DNA of 64,000 nt from Natronomonas salina (GTDB lineage: Archaea; Halobacteriota; Halobacteria; Halobacteriales; Haloarculaceae): NCBI RefSeq assembly GCF_013391105.1, contig NZ_CP058335.1, forward strand, positions 682,001 through 746,000, read 5' to 3'. Below, piece after piece: positions 42,132 to 50,749 of this stretch. The position numbers were made by a program, and so were the translations under genes. Every line of letters starts with the position of its first letter. Position 1 is the first letter of the stretch. The notes under the pieces were generated by a model, which had not been told where the DNA came from, searched no databases, and was given only the letters and a program-made list of their open reading frames with translations.

Positions 42132-42160
42132 CCGAATGGGTGTTCGGTCCGGGTCAAATA
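42132..42160 (-). promoter_or_regulatory. TetR gene promoter with inverted repeat
   Basis: On the minus strand TATTTG (42160-42155) lies 26-31 bases before the ATG at 42129, giving a leaderless transcript. Between them, CCGAA (42132-42136) and TTCGG (42143-42147) form an inverted repeat of 16 bp overall, matching TetR-type operator size and overlapping the start of transcription. Confidence 0.45.
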
Positions 42161-42212
42161 GGTTCCGTCCTGCCGCCCGCACCCCGGTGGCGTTCGGACG
42201 CGACCGACCGCC

Positions 42213-42938
42213 TCAGGAGGGCTCGATCAGCCCGTAGGTCGACTCCAGGTGCTCGACCATCCAGTCGACGGTGTCGGGGTCGTACGTCCAGAAGCCGTAG
42301 AACGACCGGGGTTCGCGCTCCTCGGCGAGCAGCGCGCACTTGTTGACGTCGACGCCGGCACCGTCGTAGACGACGAACCACGAGCGGGCGATCTCGTCGC
42401 TCCGCTCGACGTGGATGGTGAGATCGGAGTCGTGCTCGGGGACGGCCCCGTCGGGCGATGCGAAGGCGTGAACCGAGAGGCCACCTCGCTCGGACAGCCG
42501 TTGGTAGACTGCGAGTTGGTCTCGGAGGATGGATAGTCGCTGGAAGCCGGCGTACAGCGATCCCGAGCCGATTCGCCAGGCGCGGTCCTCGATCTCCCGG
42601 GAGGCGGCGACCATCTGGTCGACGTCGTAGGAGGTGAACAGCGTCTCGTCGAGGTGGTCGAGAACCGGACGGTAGGTCTCAGCCTCGAACTCCGGGGTCG
42701 TCCCCTCGCGGCCCAACCCGAGGACGTCGTCGACCGATGCGGCGGTGAGGAATGCATCGTCGTCGGCGAGAACGACGAAGGGCTCGGGGTCGCCGCTCTC
42801 CGTCCGGTCTCCGGCCACCGTGAGGTTCCGGTCCCGGAAGCGCTCGCGGACGGCCTCGACGGTCGCCCCGTCGGCGTTGAAGACGGTGAGCGTCTTCTCG
42901 TGGGCCTCGACCCCCGCGATGAGTTCGGTGAGCGACAT
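42213..42938 (-). CDS. DICT sensory domain protein
   Basis: A 241-residue acidic protein. It starts MSLTELIAGVEAHEKTLTVF, then FVVLADDDAFLTAASVDDVL and, centrally, YDVDQMVAASREIEDRAWRI, the recognisable helix of the DICT domain, a sensory domain found with diguanylate cyclases and two-component proteins. The C-terminal VYDGAGVDVNKCALLAEERE completes it. There is no output domain, as is common in haloarchaea. GGTTTATCC about 30 bases upstream is its TATA region. The role is probably sensing a small signal, partner unknown. Confidence 0.8.
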   Translation of the reverse strand: MSLTELIAGVEAHEKTLTVFNADGATVEAVRERFRDRNLTVAGDRTESGDPEPFVVLADDDAFLTAASVDDVLGLGREGTTPEFEAETYRPVLDHLDETLFTSYDVDQMVAASREIEDRAWRIGSGSLYAGFQRLSILRDQLAVYQRLSERGGLSVHAFASPDGAVPEHDSDLTIHVERSDEIARSWFVVYDGAGVDVNKCALLAEEREPRSFYGFWTYDPDTVDWMVEHLESTYGLIEPS

Positions 42939-43148
42939 CCTCGCAGGAGGGTCGGTTCTCTCGAGGATAAACCTGTGGTCGAAGGCCGGCCGAGGCCCCG
43001 ATATAGTCCGTACGGTGATAGAAACCGACGGACTGCAGCGGTGATAATACACCTATATCATTATTAATCCGTGCGAATCCCTCGCAAACTCTTTACTTTC
43101 GGGGTCCGAAGCTATCGGAAGGCGCCCGGCCGGGGCGCAGTGATACAC

Positions 43149-45035
43149 ATGACTGAGGAACTCGCCTGGCGGATCGCGGGTGGCTCTGGCGACGGGATCG
43201 ACTCCACCAGCCAGAACTTCGCGAAGGCACTGATGCGCTCGGGGCTGCACGTCTTCACCCACAGACACTACCCGTCGCGGATCCGCGGCGGCCACACGTA
43301 CGTCGAGGTCCGGGCGGACGAGGAGCCCGTCGAGTCGCGGGGGGACGGCTACAACTTCCTGCTGGCGCTCGGGGACTCCTTCGCCCGGAACCCGAAGGAG
43401 GAGGCCTACTACGGCAACGAGGAGGTGAAGCCGCTGGCCGAGAACCTCGACGAGCTCCGGGAGGGCGGCGTCATCGTCTACGACGAGGGGCTCGTCGACC
43501 CCTCGGAGGTCCCCGACTTCGAGGAGCGCGTCGAGGAGAACGACTGGCACGTCTACCCGCTGGACCTCCGGGGGCTGGCCCGCGAGAAGGGCCGGGAGGT
43601 GATGCGGAACACCGCCGGCGTCGGCGCGACGGCCGCCCTCCTCGACTACGAACTCCAGCACATCGAGGACCTCATGGCCGACGCCATGTCCGGCGAGGTC
43701 CTGGAGACGAACCTGGACATCCTGGAGATCGCCTACGAGTCCGTCCAGGACCGCGAGTTCACCCACGACCTGCGGGCTCCCGAGGGCTCCCACGACGAGG
43801 AGCAGGTGCTGCTCTCGGGATCGAACGCCATCGCCTACGGCGCCCTCGACGAGGGCTGCCGGTTCATCGCCGGCTACCCGATGACGCCGTGGACCGAGGT
43901 GTTCACGCTGATGACCCAGCACCTCCCGAAGGTCGGCGGCATCTCCGAGCAGGTCGAAGACGAGATCGCCGCCGCGGCGCTGGCCATCGGTGCCTCCCAC
44001 GCCGGCGTGAAGGCCATGTCCGGCAGCAGCGGCGGCGGGTTCGCCCTGATGTCCGAACCGCTCGGGCTCGCGGAGATGACGGAGACGCCGGTCGTGCTGA
44101 TCGAGGCGATGCGCGCCGGTCCCTCCACGGGCATGCCGACGAAACCCGAGCAGGGCGACCTCGAGCACGTCCTCTACACGAGCCAGGGCGACTCCACCCG
44201 GGTCGTCCTCGCGCCAGCGAACGTGAAGGAGGCCTACGACCAGACCCGCGCGGCCTTCCGCATCGCCTACGACTACCAGATTCCCGCCATCGTCCTCTAC
44301 GACCAGAAGCTCTCCGGCGAACTCCGGAACGTCGACGAGTCGTTCTTCGACCGCGAACCCAGCCCGGACCTCGGGTCGACGCTCAGCGAGGACGAGATCG
44401 CCGAGGCGGCCCACCACGCCTCCGGGAAGTTCCAGCGGTTCCAGCACGAACCCGAGGACGGCAGCAACGTCTCGCCGCGGTCGCTGCCCGGCCAGGAGGG
44501 CGGCCGCTACCTCGCGACCGGCAACGAGCACACCCCCGAGGGCCACATCAGCGAGGACCCGCGGAACCGGGTCGCACAGATGGAGCGCCGCCTCGGAAAG
44601 CTCGAGGACATCCGCGACGACCTCGACGCCGAGTACGACCACCAGACGTACCACGGCCCCGAGGACGCCGACTACGGCATCCTCACCTTCGGCAGCCACC
44701 AGGGGACCGTCCACGAGGCCGTCGACCGGCTGAACGCCGACGGCCACGGCGTCAAATCGATCGGCGTCTCCGACCTCATGCCGCTGGCCGAGCGGGAGGT
44801 CACCGAGTTCCTCGAGTCCGTCGACGAGGCGCTCGTCGTCGAGATGAACGCCACCGGGCAGTTCCGCGGGCTGATCCAGCGTGAACTCGGCCGGTTCGGC
44901 CCGAAGATGAACAGCCTCCTGAAGTACAACGGCGAACCGTTCGAGCCCCACGAGATCGTCGAGGGCCTCGAGACCATCGCGGAGGGCGACGAGCCCGCGC
45001 CGACCACGCGGTTCGTCCCCGCGGCAGGTGACTGA
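43149..45035 (+). CDS. porA: Pyruvate (2-oxoacid):ferredoxin oxidoreductase alpha subunit
   Basis: A 628-residue subunit in which the gamma domain is fused to the front of alpha: AWRIAGGSGDGIDSTSQNFA and the YPSRIRGGHTYVEVRAD region are gamma, and GSNAIAYGALDEGCRFIAGY with PMTPWTEV begins alpha domain I. It catalyses oxidative decarboxylation of a 2-oxoacid to acyl-CoA, reducing ferredoxin. The 628/311 size pair matches haloarchaeal PorAB (about 630 and 312) better than KorAB (about 585 and 286), so pyruvate is the likely substrate. porB follows after two bases. Confidence 0.88.
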   Translation: MTEELAWRIAGGSGDGIDSTSQNFAKALMRSGLHVFTHRHYPSRIRGGHTYVEVRADEEPVESRGDGYNFLLALGDSFARNPKEEAYYGNEEVKPLAENLDELREGGVIVYDEGLVDPSEVPDFEERVEENDWHVYPLDLRGLAREKGREVMRNTAGVGATAALLDYELQHIEDLMADAMSGEVLETNLDILEIAYESVQDREFTHDLRAPEGSHDEEQVLLSGSNAIAYGALDEGCRFIAGYPMTPWTEVFTLMTQHLPKVGGISEQVEDEIAAAALAIGASHAGVKAMSGSSGGGFALMSEPLGLAEMTETPVVLIEAMRAGPSTGMPTKPEQGDLEHVLYTSQGDSTRVVLAPANVKEAYDQTRAAFRIAYDYQIPAIVLYDQKLSGELRNVDESFFDREPSPDLGSTLSEDEIAEAAHHASGKFQRFQHEPEDGSNVSPRSLPGQEGGRYLATGNEHTPEGHISEDPRNRVAQMERRLGKLEDIRDDLDAEYDHQTYHGPEDADYGILTFGSHQGTVHEAVDRLNADGHGVKSIGVSDLMPLAEREVTEFLESVDEALVVEMNATGQFRGLIQRELGRFGPKMNSLLKYNGEPFEPHEIVEGLETIAEGDEPAPTTRFVPAAGD

Positions 45036-45037
45036 CT

Positions 45038-45973
45038 ATGAGTGCCTTCAACGCCATCGACTCCGACCGCGAGGTAGAGCGCGACGACTACACCCCGGGC
45101 ATCGAACCCCAGGCCACGTGGTGTCCCGGCTGCGGCGACTTCGGCGTCCTCAAGGCGCTGAAGGGCGCCATGGCCGACCTCGGGAAGAGCCCCGAGGAGA
45201 TCCTGCTCGTCACCGGCATCGGCTGCTCGGGGAAGCTGAGCAGCTACTTCGAGAGCTACGGCTTCCACACCATCCACGGCCGCGCGCTGCCGATCGCCCG
45301 CGCCGCCAAGCTCGCCAACCCCGACCTCGAGGTCGTCGCGGCCGGCGGCGACGGCGACGGCTACGGCATCGGCGGCAACCACTTCGTCCACACCGCCCGC
45401 GAGAACCACGACATCACGTACATCGTGTTCAACAACGAGATCTTCGGGCTGACGAAGGGCCAGACCTCACCGACGAGCCCGATGGGCCACAAGTCGAAGA
45501 CCCAGCCCCACGGGTCGGCGAAGGCGCCGATCCGTCCCATGTCGTCGTCGCTGACCGCCGGCTCCTCGTACGTCGCCCGGACGGCCGCGGTCAACCCCAA
45601 CCAGGCCCAGGAGATCCTCGTCGAGGCCATCGAGCACAACGGCTTCTCGCATATCGACTTCCTGACGCAGTGTCCGACCTGGAACAAGGACGCCAAGCAG
45701 TACGTCCCCTACATCGACGTCCAGGAGAACGAGGACTACGAGTTCGACGTCTCGGATCGGAAGGAGGCCTCCGAGATGATGTACGAGTCGGAATCGGCGC
45801 TGTACGAGGGCGAGGTGCTGACCGGCCGGTTCTACCACGCCCCCGACCGCCCGTCCTACGGCGAGGAGAAGCGCGCCGTCGGCGAGATGCCGGACGAACC
45901 GCTGGTCGAGCGCTACCACGACGACAGCTACGAGTGGGAGCGCAGCTACGATCTGCTCGACGTCCACAAGTGA
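45038..45973 (+). CDS. porB: Pyruvate (2-oxoacid):ferredoxin oxidoreductase beta subunit
   Basis: A 311-residue subunit that binds thiamine diphosphate and an iron-sulfur cluster. TWCPGCGDFGVLKALKGAM and GIGCSGKLSSYF provide cluster Cys residues, GGDGDGYGIGGNHFVH with VFNNEIFGLTKGQTSPTS is the TPP-Mg motif, and FLTQCPTW holds a further Cys. It begins MSAFNAIDSDRE two bases after porA, so the two are co-translated. The length favours PorB over KorB. Confidence 0.88.
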   Translation: MSAFNAIDSDREVERDDYTPGIEPQATWCPGCGDFGVLKALKGAMADLGKSPEEILLVTGIGCSGKLSSYFESYGFHTIHGRALPIARAAKLANPDLEVVAAGGDGDGYGIGGNHFVHTARENHDITYIVFNNEIFGLTKGQTSPTSPMGHKSKTQPHGSAKAPIRPMSSSLTAGSSYVARTAAVNPNQAQEILVEAIEHNGFSHIDFLTQCPTWNKDAKQYVPYIDVQENEDYEFDVSDRKEASEMMYESESALYEGEVLTGRFYHAPDRPSYGEEKRAVGEMPDEPLVERYHDDSYEWERSYDLLDVHK

Positions 45974-46110
45974 TCGTCTCGCTCCGGTGAACTGGCGGTT
46001 AGGTCCGCTTTTCCCGCTGGGTCACCGGATAGAACGCTCCGGTTCGGTTGAGTCGTAGACGACGCCCTGTCTGCCGAACTACGTTGGATGCCTGTCGACG
46101 AGATTTACGT

Positions 46111-46335
46111 TCACTCTTGGTCGGTATGGTCGAACTCGGGGCTGGCTCGGTCGAACAGCGGCCGGGCCAGCAGCATCGATCCGACGACGATGACGATGAA
46201 AGCGACGCCGGTCATCCCGATCGGCAGCCCCAGGAGGTAGAGCCCGAGCGTCGTCGCCAGCGCGACGGAGACGACGCCCAGAATCACGAGGTGGACGGCG
46301 CCGAACGCAACGGTCGAGTTCGCGTCGCCGAACAT
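46111..46335 (-). CDS. Small two-TM membrane protein
   Basis: A 74-residue protein. Two hydrophobic segments (about residues 10-34 and 37-56) are joined by a short Gly-Leu-Pro turn, with a charged tail RPLFDRASPEFDHTDQE. An AGGAGG ribosome-binding sequence lies six bases before the ATG, unusual in this largely leaderless region. No family is recognised. Confidence 0.65.
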   Translation of the reverse strand: MFGDANSTVAFGAVHLVILGVVSVALATTLGLYLLGLPIGMTGVAFIVIVVGSMLLARPLFDRASPEFDHTDQE

Positions 46336-46454
46336 GGCACTCCTCCTGGTCGAGCGGGCAAATTCCTTCTGGTGGAATCGGAATAGAATTACGCGCTGGC
46401 TGAACGACTACGGCGAGGCCGCCCCGTCGTGGAGTCGTTCGATCGCGATTCGGG

Positions 46455-47591
46455 TTATCGCTGGTTCCCCTGCTGGCCGCGGTCGAGGTCCTTCCGCTCC
46501 CAGGGCTGGTCCTCCTGGCTCCGCTGCTGGCTATGACCCTGCCGCCGCTGTTGCTGGTGCTGCTGATTCTGCTGATTCTGCTGGCCTTGCTGCTGTTGAC
46601 CGGAGCGCTGTCCCTGTCGGCCCTGCTGGCCGCCACGACCGCCTCGCTGGCCCTGCTGCTGTCGCTGGCCGCTCTGCCGGCGCTGCTGTTGCTGGACCTG
46701 GCCGTGCGGCTGGTTCTGCTGGTTGCCCTGGTGACGACCGCTGTCCTGGACGGGTTCGCCGTGGGCGCCCGGATGGCCGCCCTGCTGGCGGTACTGGTCG
46801 TTCTGCTGGCCCTGCTGGCCCTGCTGGGACCGCTGCCCCTGCTGGTACTGCTGGCTCTGCGGGCCCTGCTGCGGCTGCTGGGCGCGCTGTTGCTGACGCT
46901 GCTGTCCGCCCTGCTGGCGCTGTTGGGTCTGCTGGGACTGCTGGTAGTTCTGCTGCTGGTTCTGGCCCGTCTGCTGATACTGGTTCTGCTGACGGCGGCC
47001 CTGCTGGGACCGCTGCCCTTGCTGGTACTGCTGGCCGCCCTGCTGTCGCTGCTGTTGCCGTCGGTCGCTCTGCTGCTGGCTGCCGTACTGCTGGTTCTGG
47101 GTCCCGCCCTGCTGCGGTTGGGCCCCCTGCTGAGACTGCTGGTGGCCGCCGCCCTGGTGCTGGTGGGGCATGTTCTGGCGGGTGCCGCCGGGCTGGCCGG
47201 TCTGTCCGCCAGCGCGGCTCTGCCGCTGCTGGCCGCCCATCCGGCTGTCGTACGTCCCGCCCTGCTGGGCTTCCTGGGGCTGGCCCTGGTGCATGTGGCC
47301 GCCGTGCTGCTGGTTCTGGGTCCCGCCCTGCTGCCGCTGGCCGCCCTGCTGGGACTGCTGGCCGCCGCCCTGCTGGACGCGCTGCTGTTGCTCCTCTCGG
47401 ATCTGGTTCTTCTGGTGGCGGCGCTGGTCCTGCTGGTCGCGCTTGTTCCCCTGCTGGGTCTGCCAGTCCTCTTTCTGAGCGCTGCGGGCCGGCTGCGGAT
47501 TGGCGTCCGTCTGGGACGGACCCTGTCGGCGCTGTCGTTCCTCTTCCTGGGCCTCGCCGCTCCGGTTGCTGGGTCTGTTGTGTTCGGACAT
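46455..47591 (-). CDS. Gln-rich, prion-like low-complexity protein
   Basis: A 378-residue protein with about 149 glutamines (39%), many glycines and arginines, seven tyrosines, no cysteine, no hydrophobic stretch and few acidic residues, so it is basic in a proteome that is overwhelmingly acidic. Only the first 50 residues (MSEHNRPSNRSGEAQEEERQ and on) are of mixed composition. Short blocks recur: GGTQNQQ-HGG and -YGS, and QQYQQGQRSQQG twice. It should be intrinsically disordered. Gln is encoded almost only by CAG. The opposite strand is also open as a Leu repeat, but that has no start context. It is divergent from hisF. Function unknown. Confidence 0.7.
   Translation of the reverse strand: MSEHNRPSNRSGEAQEEERQRRQGPSQTDANPQPARSAQKEDWQTQQGNKRDQQDQRRHQKNQIREEQQQRVQQGGGQQSQQGGQRQQGGTQNQQHGGHMHQGQPQEAQQGGTYDSRMGGQQRQSRAGGQTGQPGGTRQNMPHQHQGGGHQQSQQGAQPQQGGTQNQQYGSQQQSDRRQQQRQQGGQQYQQGQRSQQGRRQQNQYQQTGQNQQQNYQQSQQTQQRQQGGQQRQQQRAQQPQQGPQSQQYQQGQRSQQGQQGQQNDQYRQQGGHPGAHGEPVQDSGRHQGNQQNQPHGQVQQQQRRQSGQRQQQGQRGGRGGQQGRQGQRSGQQQQGQQNQQNQQHQQQRRQGHSQQRSQEDQPWERKDLDRGQQGNQR
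46817..47034. repeat. Direct repeats within the Gln-rich gene (block A)
   Basis: A 38-base block is repeated at 46817-46854 and 46997-47034 (offset 180 bases, in frame) with one mismatch. Each copy contains CTGCTGGGACCGCTGCCC on the plus strand. It encodes the QQYQQGQRSQQG unit. The surrounding sequence is a looser CTG/CTGG repeat. Confidence 0.65.
47082..47333. repeat. Direct repeats within the Gln-rich gene (block B)
   Basis: A 33-base block at 47082-47114 recurs at 47301-47333 (offset 219 bases, in frame) with one mismatch. Each carries CTGGTTCTGGGTCCCGCCC. It encodes the QQGGTQNQQ unit. Together with block A this points to growth of the gene by internal duplication. Confidence 0.65.
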
Positions 47592-47819
47592 GGGTGGATG
47601 TTGTAAGGGTCGCCACTCGGTTCGCGCCGCTCCGCGCTCGTTCTACACCGGAAAATCGGGCCGTGAGACCGGTGTGGGTTGTGCCTGCGTTTGCAACGGG
47701 CTACGACCGGCCGGGGCGACCGGAACCGACCGGTGGACCCAGCGGGATTTCACGGGCGTCCGATTCGTTCGGGACTCCGAAACGGTCAAACCCGGACGCG
47801 GCCAACCGTCGGGTAGTAG

Positions 47820-48635
47820 ATGGCTCTCACCAAGCGGATCATCCCCTGCATCGACGTGGCCCTCGACGACGCGGGGAACGCGTCGGTGTACACCGGCGTG
47901 AACTTCGAGGACCTCCAGTACACGGGCGACCCCGTCGAACTGGCGCGCAAGTACAACGAGTCGGGCGCCGACGAGTTCGTCTTCCTCGACATCACGGCGT
48001 CGGCGGAGGGCCGCGAGACGATGCTGGACACCGTCTCGGCGGTCGCCGACGAGGTGTTCATCCCGATGACCGTCGGCGGCGGCATCCGGACCCGCGAGGA
48101 CATCAAGGAGACGCTCCGGGCGGGCGCCGACAAGGTCTCGATCAACACGGGTGCCCTGGAGCGACCCGAACTCATCGGCGAGGGGGCCCGCGCCTTCGGC
48201 AGCCAGTGCATCGTCATCTCCGTGGACGCCAAGCGTCGCTTCGACGAGGCCGGCGAGCACTACGCCCAGGTCGACGGCGAGTCCTGCTGGTTCGAGTGCA
48301 CCGTCAAGGGCGGCCGCGAGGGCACCGGCGTCGACGTCGTCGAGTGGGCCCGCGAGGCCGCTGAGCGCGGCGCCGGCGAGCTGTTCGTCAACTCCATCGA
48401 CGCCGACGGCACGAAGGAGGGCTACGACATCCCGCTGACGAAGGCCGTCTGCGACGAGGTCCCGACGCCCGTCATCGCCTCCTCGGGGGCCGGCGGCCCC
48501 GGGCACATGCACGAGGTCTTCCGGGACGCCGGCGCCGACGCGGCGCTGGCGGCCTCCATATTCCACTTCGAGGAGTACACCATCCGCGAGGTCAAGGAGT
48601 ACCTCGACGAGCGCGACGTCCCCATCCGGCTGTAG
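47820..48635 (+). CDS. hisF: Imidazole glycerol phosphate synthase subunit HisF
   Basis: A 271-residue TIM-barrel cyclase of histidine synthesis, converting PRFAR plus ammonia to imidazole glycerol phosphate and [21 protein letters not shown] has the first catalytic Asp, [11 protein letters not shown] is the first phosphate-binding loop, and [15 protein letters not shown] the second. The product AICAR feeds purine synthesis. It works with HisH, which is not in this window. It lies next to rpo11 on the opposite strand with one gene between. Confidence 0.95.
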   Translation: MALTKRIIPCIDVALDDAGNASVYTGVNFEDLQYTGDPVELARKYNESGADEFVFLDITASAEGRETMLDTVSAVADEVFIPMTVGGGIRTREDIKETLRAGADKVSINTGALERPELIGEGARAFGSQCIVISVDAKRRFDEAGEHYAQVDGESCWFECTVKGGREGTGVDVVEWAREAAERGAGELFVNSIDADGTKEGYDIPLTKAVCDEVPTPVIASSGAGGPGHMHEVFRDAGADAALAASIFHFEEYTIREVKEYLDERDVPIRL

Positions 48636-48665
48636 CCGGACAGGGTCGCTTACCCTCCAGTCTCC

Positions 48666-49430
48666 CTATCCCGTGACGACGTCGGCGGTGAGTGTCGCGA
48701 GGGTGTCGACGACCGTGTAGTCGGGCGCCTCGATCCGGATCTCGCTGTCGTCGGTGACGTCGCTGAAGTGCAGCGTGAGTTCGAAGCTGCCGTCGTCGCC
48801 GACGAAGGCGGCCTCCCACTGGTCCGTCGGCAGGTGCGTCGCGAACACCGTCTGGCCGGCGTGGGCGGCGTCGCTCCGCCCCCGGATGACCCGCGCCGAG
48901 GCCTGCTCGTCGCCCTCCGAGCCGGTGACCGGGTGCCCGCGGTCGGACCACTCGTGGAACCCCTCGTCGATGACGAAGACGTTCTCGTAGCCGGCCGAGA
49001 TGAGCTCCGACGCTCTGAGCGACGAGAGGTGGTGGGGACAGCCGCAGTAGCAGACGATCCGGTCGGACTTCGGCCAGTCCGCCACCGGGTCGTCGTTCCG
49101 CGAGTACGGCTCCGGCGGGCTCCAGGCCGCGCCGACGATACGCGACTCGTCGTACTGGCCCTGGCCCCGGGCGTCGGCGAACCGGGCCTCCCGGCGAGCG
49201 TACCAGTTGTAGGTCACCTCGACGGGCGCCAGCGGCACCCGCTCGCCCTCGACCTCGAGGCGCTCGAAGGAGTCGGTGTCGACCTCCATCGGGTCGGGGG
49301 ACTCGACCGATTCCGGGGCGTACCCGTCGGCGGAGGGGTCCCCGCCCTCCGAGCCGCCGTCGCCGCCGAGGCAGCCGGCGGTAGCGGAGATTGCGAGTGC
49401 AGACGACGCGAGGAACGTGCGACGGCGCAT
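48666..49430 (-). CDS. Tat lipoprotein with rhodanese-like domain
   Basis: A 254-residue exported protein. The signal RRRTFLASSALAISATAGC has a twin Arg and lipobox Cys20, so it is exported folded and lipid-anchored on the outer face. A Gly/Asp/Ser linker follows. Residues about 70-170 form a rhodanese domain: IVCYCGCPHHLSSLRA carries the active Cys129 with flanking Cys127 and Cys131, then NVFVIDEGFHEWSDRGHPV. The last 80 residues are a beta-rich domain of unknown type. It may bind or transfer sulfur at the cell surface. Confidence 0.8.
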   Translation of the reverse strand: MRRRTFLASSALAISATAGCLGGDGGSEGGDPSADGYAPESVESPDPMEVDTDSFERLEVEGERVPLAPVEVTYNWYARREARFADARGQGQYDESRIVGAAWSPPEPYSRNDDPVADWPKSDRIVCYCGCPHHLSSLRASELISAGYENVFVIDEGFHEWSDRGHPVTGSEGDEQASARVIRGRSDAAHAGQTVFATHLPTDQWEAAFVGDDGSFELTLHFSDVTDDSEIRIEAPDYTVVDTLATLTADVVTG

Positions 49431-49485
49431 ACGCTCCAGTGGGGAGCGGGTCGGGAAAGCGGTTTCGAAGGGGAACGGAGAGGAG

Positions 49486-49770
49486 TTACGCTGCCTGCTC
49501 GAAGGCGTCGCGGAACCCGCCGGTCTTCTCCTTGATGCCGCCGGCGGCCTCCTGGAGGGCGTCCAGGGGGTCGATGCTGCCGTCCGTCTTCACCGTGACG
49601 ACGGGCTCGGTCTGGCCGCCGGACTGCTCGGGGTTCATGTCGTAGGTCGCGGCGGCGACGCCGTCGACCTCCAGCAGGGCGCCCTTCAGGACGTTCATGA
49701 AGGTGTGGTCCTCGCCCTGTACCTCGATGGAAAGCTCCGTCTCCAGGTTCTCGATGACGCGCAGGTCCAT
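49486..49770 (-). CDS. rpo11: DNA-directed RNA polymerase subunit Rpo11 (L)
   Basis: A 94-residue core assembly subunit that pairs with Rpo3 as eukaryotic Rpb11 pairs with Rpb3. It starts [20 protein letters not shown] and has the conserved [18 protein letters not shown] and [17 protein letters not shown], with the long C-terminal helix. Length and motifs are canonical. It is a reliable housekeeping marker. Confidence 0.95.
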   Translation of the reverse strand: MDLRVIENLETELSIEVQGEDHTFMNVLKGALLEVDGVAAATYDMNPEQSGGQTEPVVTVKTDGSIDPLDALQEAAGGIKEKTGGFRDAFEQAA

Positions 49771-49918
49771 TGGAGGACCTTATGCGCATCCGCCGTATGA
49801 GCGTTACGGAGCGGGGCGAGCGAGCGTGACGGGCGGAACGCGGGGCACGGGGTCGGGGTCCGAGGCCCCGGCCCCGCCGCGGCGCACCTTTTTTGCCGCC
49901 AGCGGTCCCGTCTGACGT

Positions 49919-50674
49919 ATGGAACTCGATCTCACGGGCAGGACGGCCGTCGTGACAGGTGGCACCCGCGGCATCGGCCGCGCAATTTCGCTCGGGTTCG
50001 CCGACGCGGGCGCGGACGTCGTCCCGCTGTCGCGGACCGAATCGGACGTCGAGGCCGTCGCCGAGGCGGTGCGCGAGCGCGGCGTCGAGAGCCGCATCGA
50101 GACGCTCGACGTCGCCGACCGCGAGGCGGTCGCCTCGACGTTCGACCGGATCGCCGACGACCTCGGCGTGGACGTCGTCGTCAACAACGCCGGCATCAAC
50201 CCCGAGGACGCGCTGGGGACGCCGGAGGCGGTGAGCGACGAGGGGTACGACCAGGTGCTGGACGTCAACCTCGGCGGGGCCTTCGCCTGCGCGCGCGCCG
50301 CCGAGTCCTCGCTGAAGGAGTCCGGCGGCACGCTGCTGAACGTCGCCAGCGTGGGCGGGCTCGTCGGGCTGCCGCGCCAGCACCCCTACGTCGCCTCGAA
50401 GCACGGCCTCGTCGGCCTGACCAAGAGCCTCGCACTAGATTGGGCGCCGGACGTGCGCGTGAACTGCCTGGCTCCGGGGTACGTCGCGACCGAGCTGACG
50501 ACCGACCTCCGGGAGAACGAGGAACTGCGGCGCTCCATCGAGGAGCGGACGCCGCTGGACCGGTTCGCCGACCCCGACGAGGTCGCCGGACCGGCGGTGT
50601 TCCTGGCCAGCGACCTCGCCTCCTACGCGACCGGGGCGACCCTGGCAGTCGACGGCGGCTGGACCGCTCGCTGA
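49919..50674 (+). CDS. SDR-family oxidoreductase (FabG-like)
   Basis: A 251-residue short-chain dehydrogenase. The cofactor loop TGGTRGIGRAISLGFADAGA is near residue 12, NNAGIN follows, and the catalytic Ser-Tyr-Lys are in VASVGGLVGL and PYVASKHGLVGL. It ends with FLASDLASYATGATLAVDGG, characteristic of 3-oxoacyl-ACP/CoA reductase-like members. A CTTTTTTG box about 27 bases upstream gives a leaderless mRNA. It precedes the transporter operon and may act on the same acid or an intermediate, but the substrate is unknown. Confidence 0.9.
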   Translation: MELDLTGRTAVVTGGTRGIGRAISLGFADAGADVVPLSRTESDVEAVAEAVRERGVESRIETLDVADREAVASTFDRIADDLGVDVVVNNAGINPEDALGTPEAVSDEGYDQVLDVNLGGAFACARAAESSLKESGGTLLNVASVGGLVGLPRQHPYVASKHGLVGLTKSLALDWAPDVRVNCLAPGYVATELTTDLRENEELRRSIEERTPLDRFADPDEVAGPAVFLASDLASYATGATLAVDGGWTAR

Positions 50675-50719
50675 ACTTCGCCAATCGTTGTCACGTGTCG
50701 AAACGGGTGAAAACTAGCA

Positions 50720-50749
50720 GCACATTTATGTGCGATTCACTGTAAGTGA
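50720..50749 (+). promoter_or_regulatory. LIV operon promoter with two inverted repeats
   Basis: GCACA-TTTA-TGTGC (50720-50733) is a perfect inverted repeat built around the TATA box. TCACT-GTA-AGTGA (50737-50749) is a second, around the expected transcription start near 50752. The ATG at 50761 follows. Two regulators, or one binding two sites, could act here. Confidence 0.55.

Noticed and set aside
46500-47500. Repetitive pattern resembling a CRISPR or tandem-repeat array
   Set aside because: Repeats are short, irregular and in frame, with no unique spacers of constant length and no cas genes nearby.
46334-48364. Very long plus-strand open frame opposite the Gln-rich gene, and a Leu-rich frame at 46533-47606
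   Set aside because: Both arise from the CTG/CTGG repeat, which lacks stops on both strands. The Leu-rich frame would be an implausible almost pure hydrophobic chain, and the long frame runs across the hisF gene.
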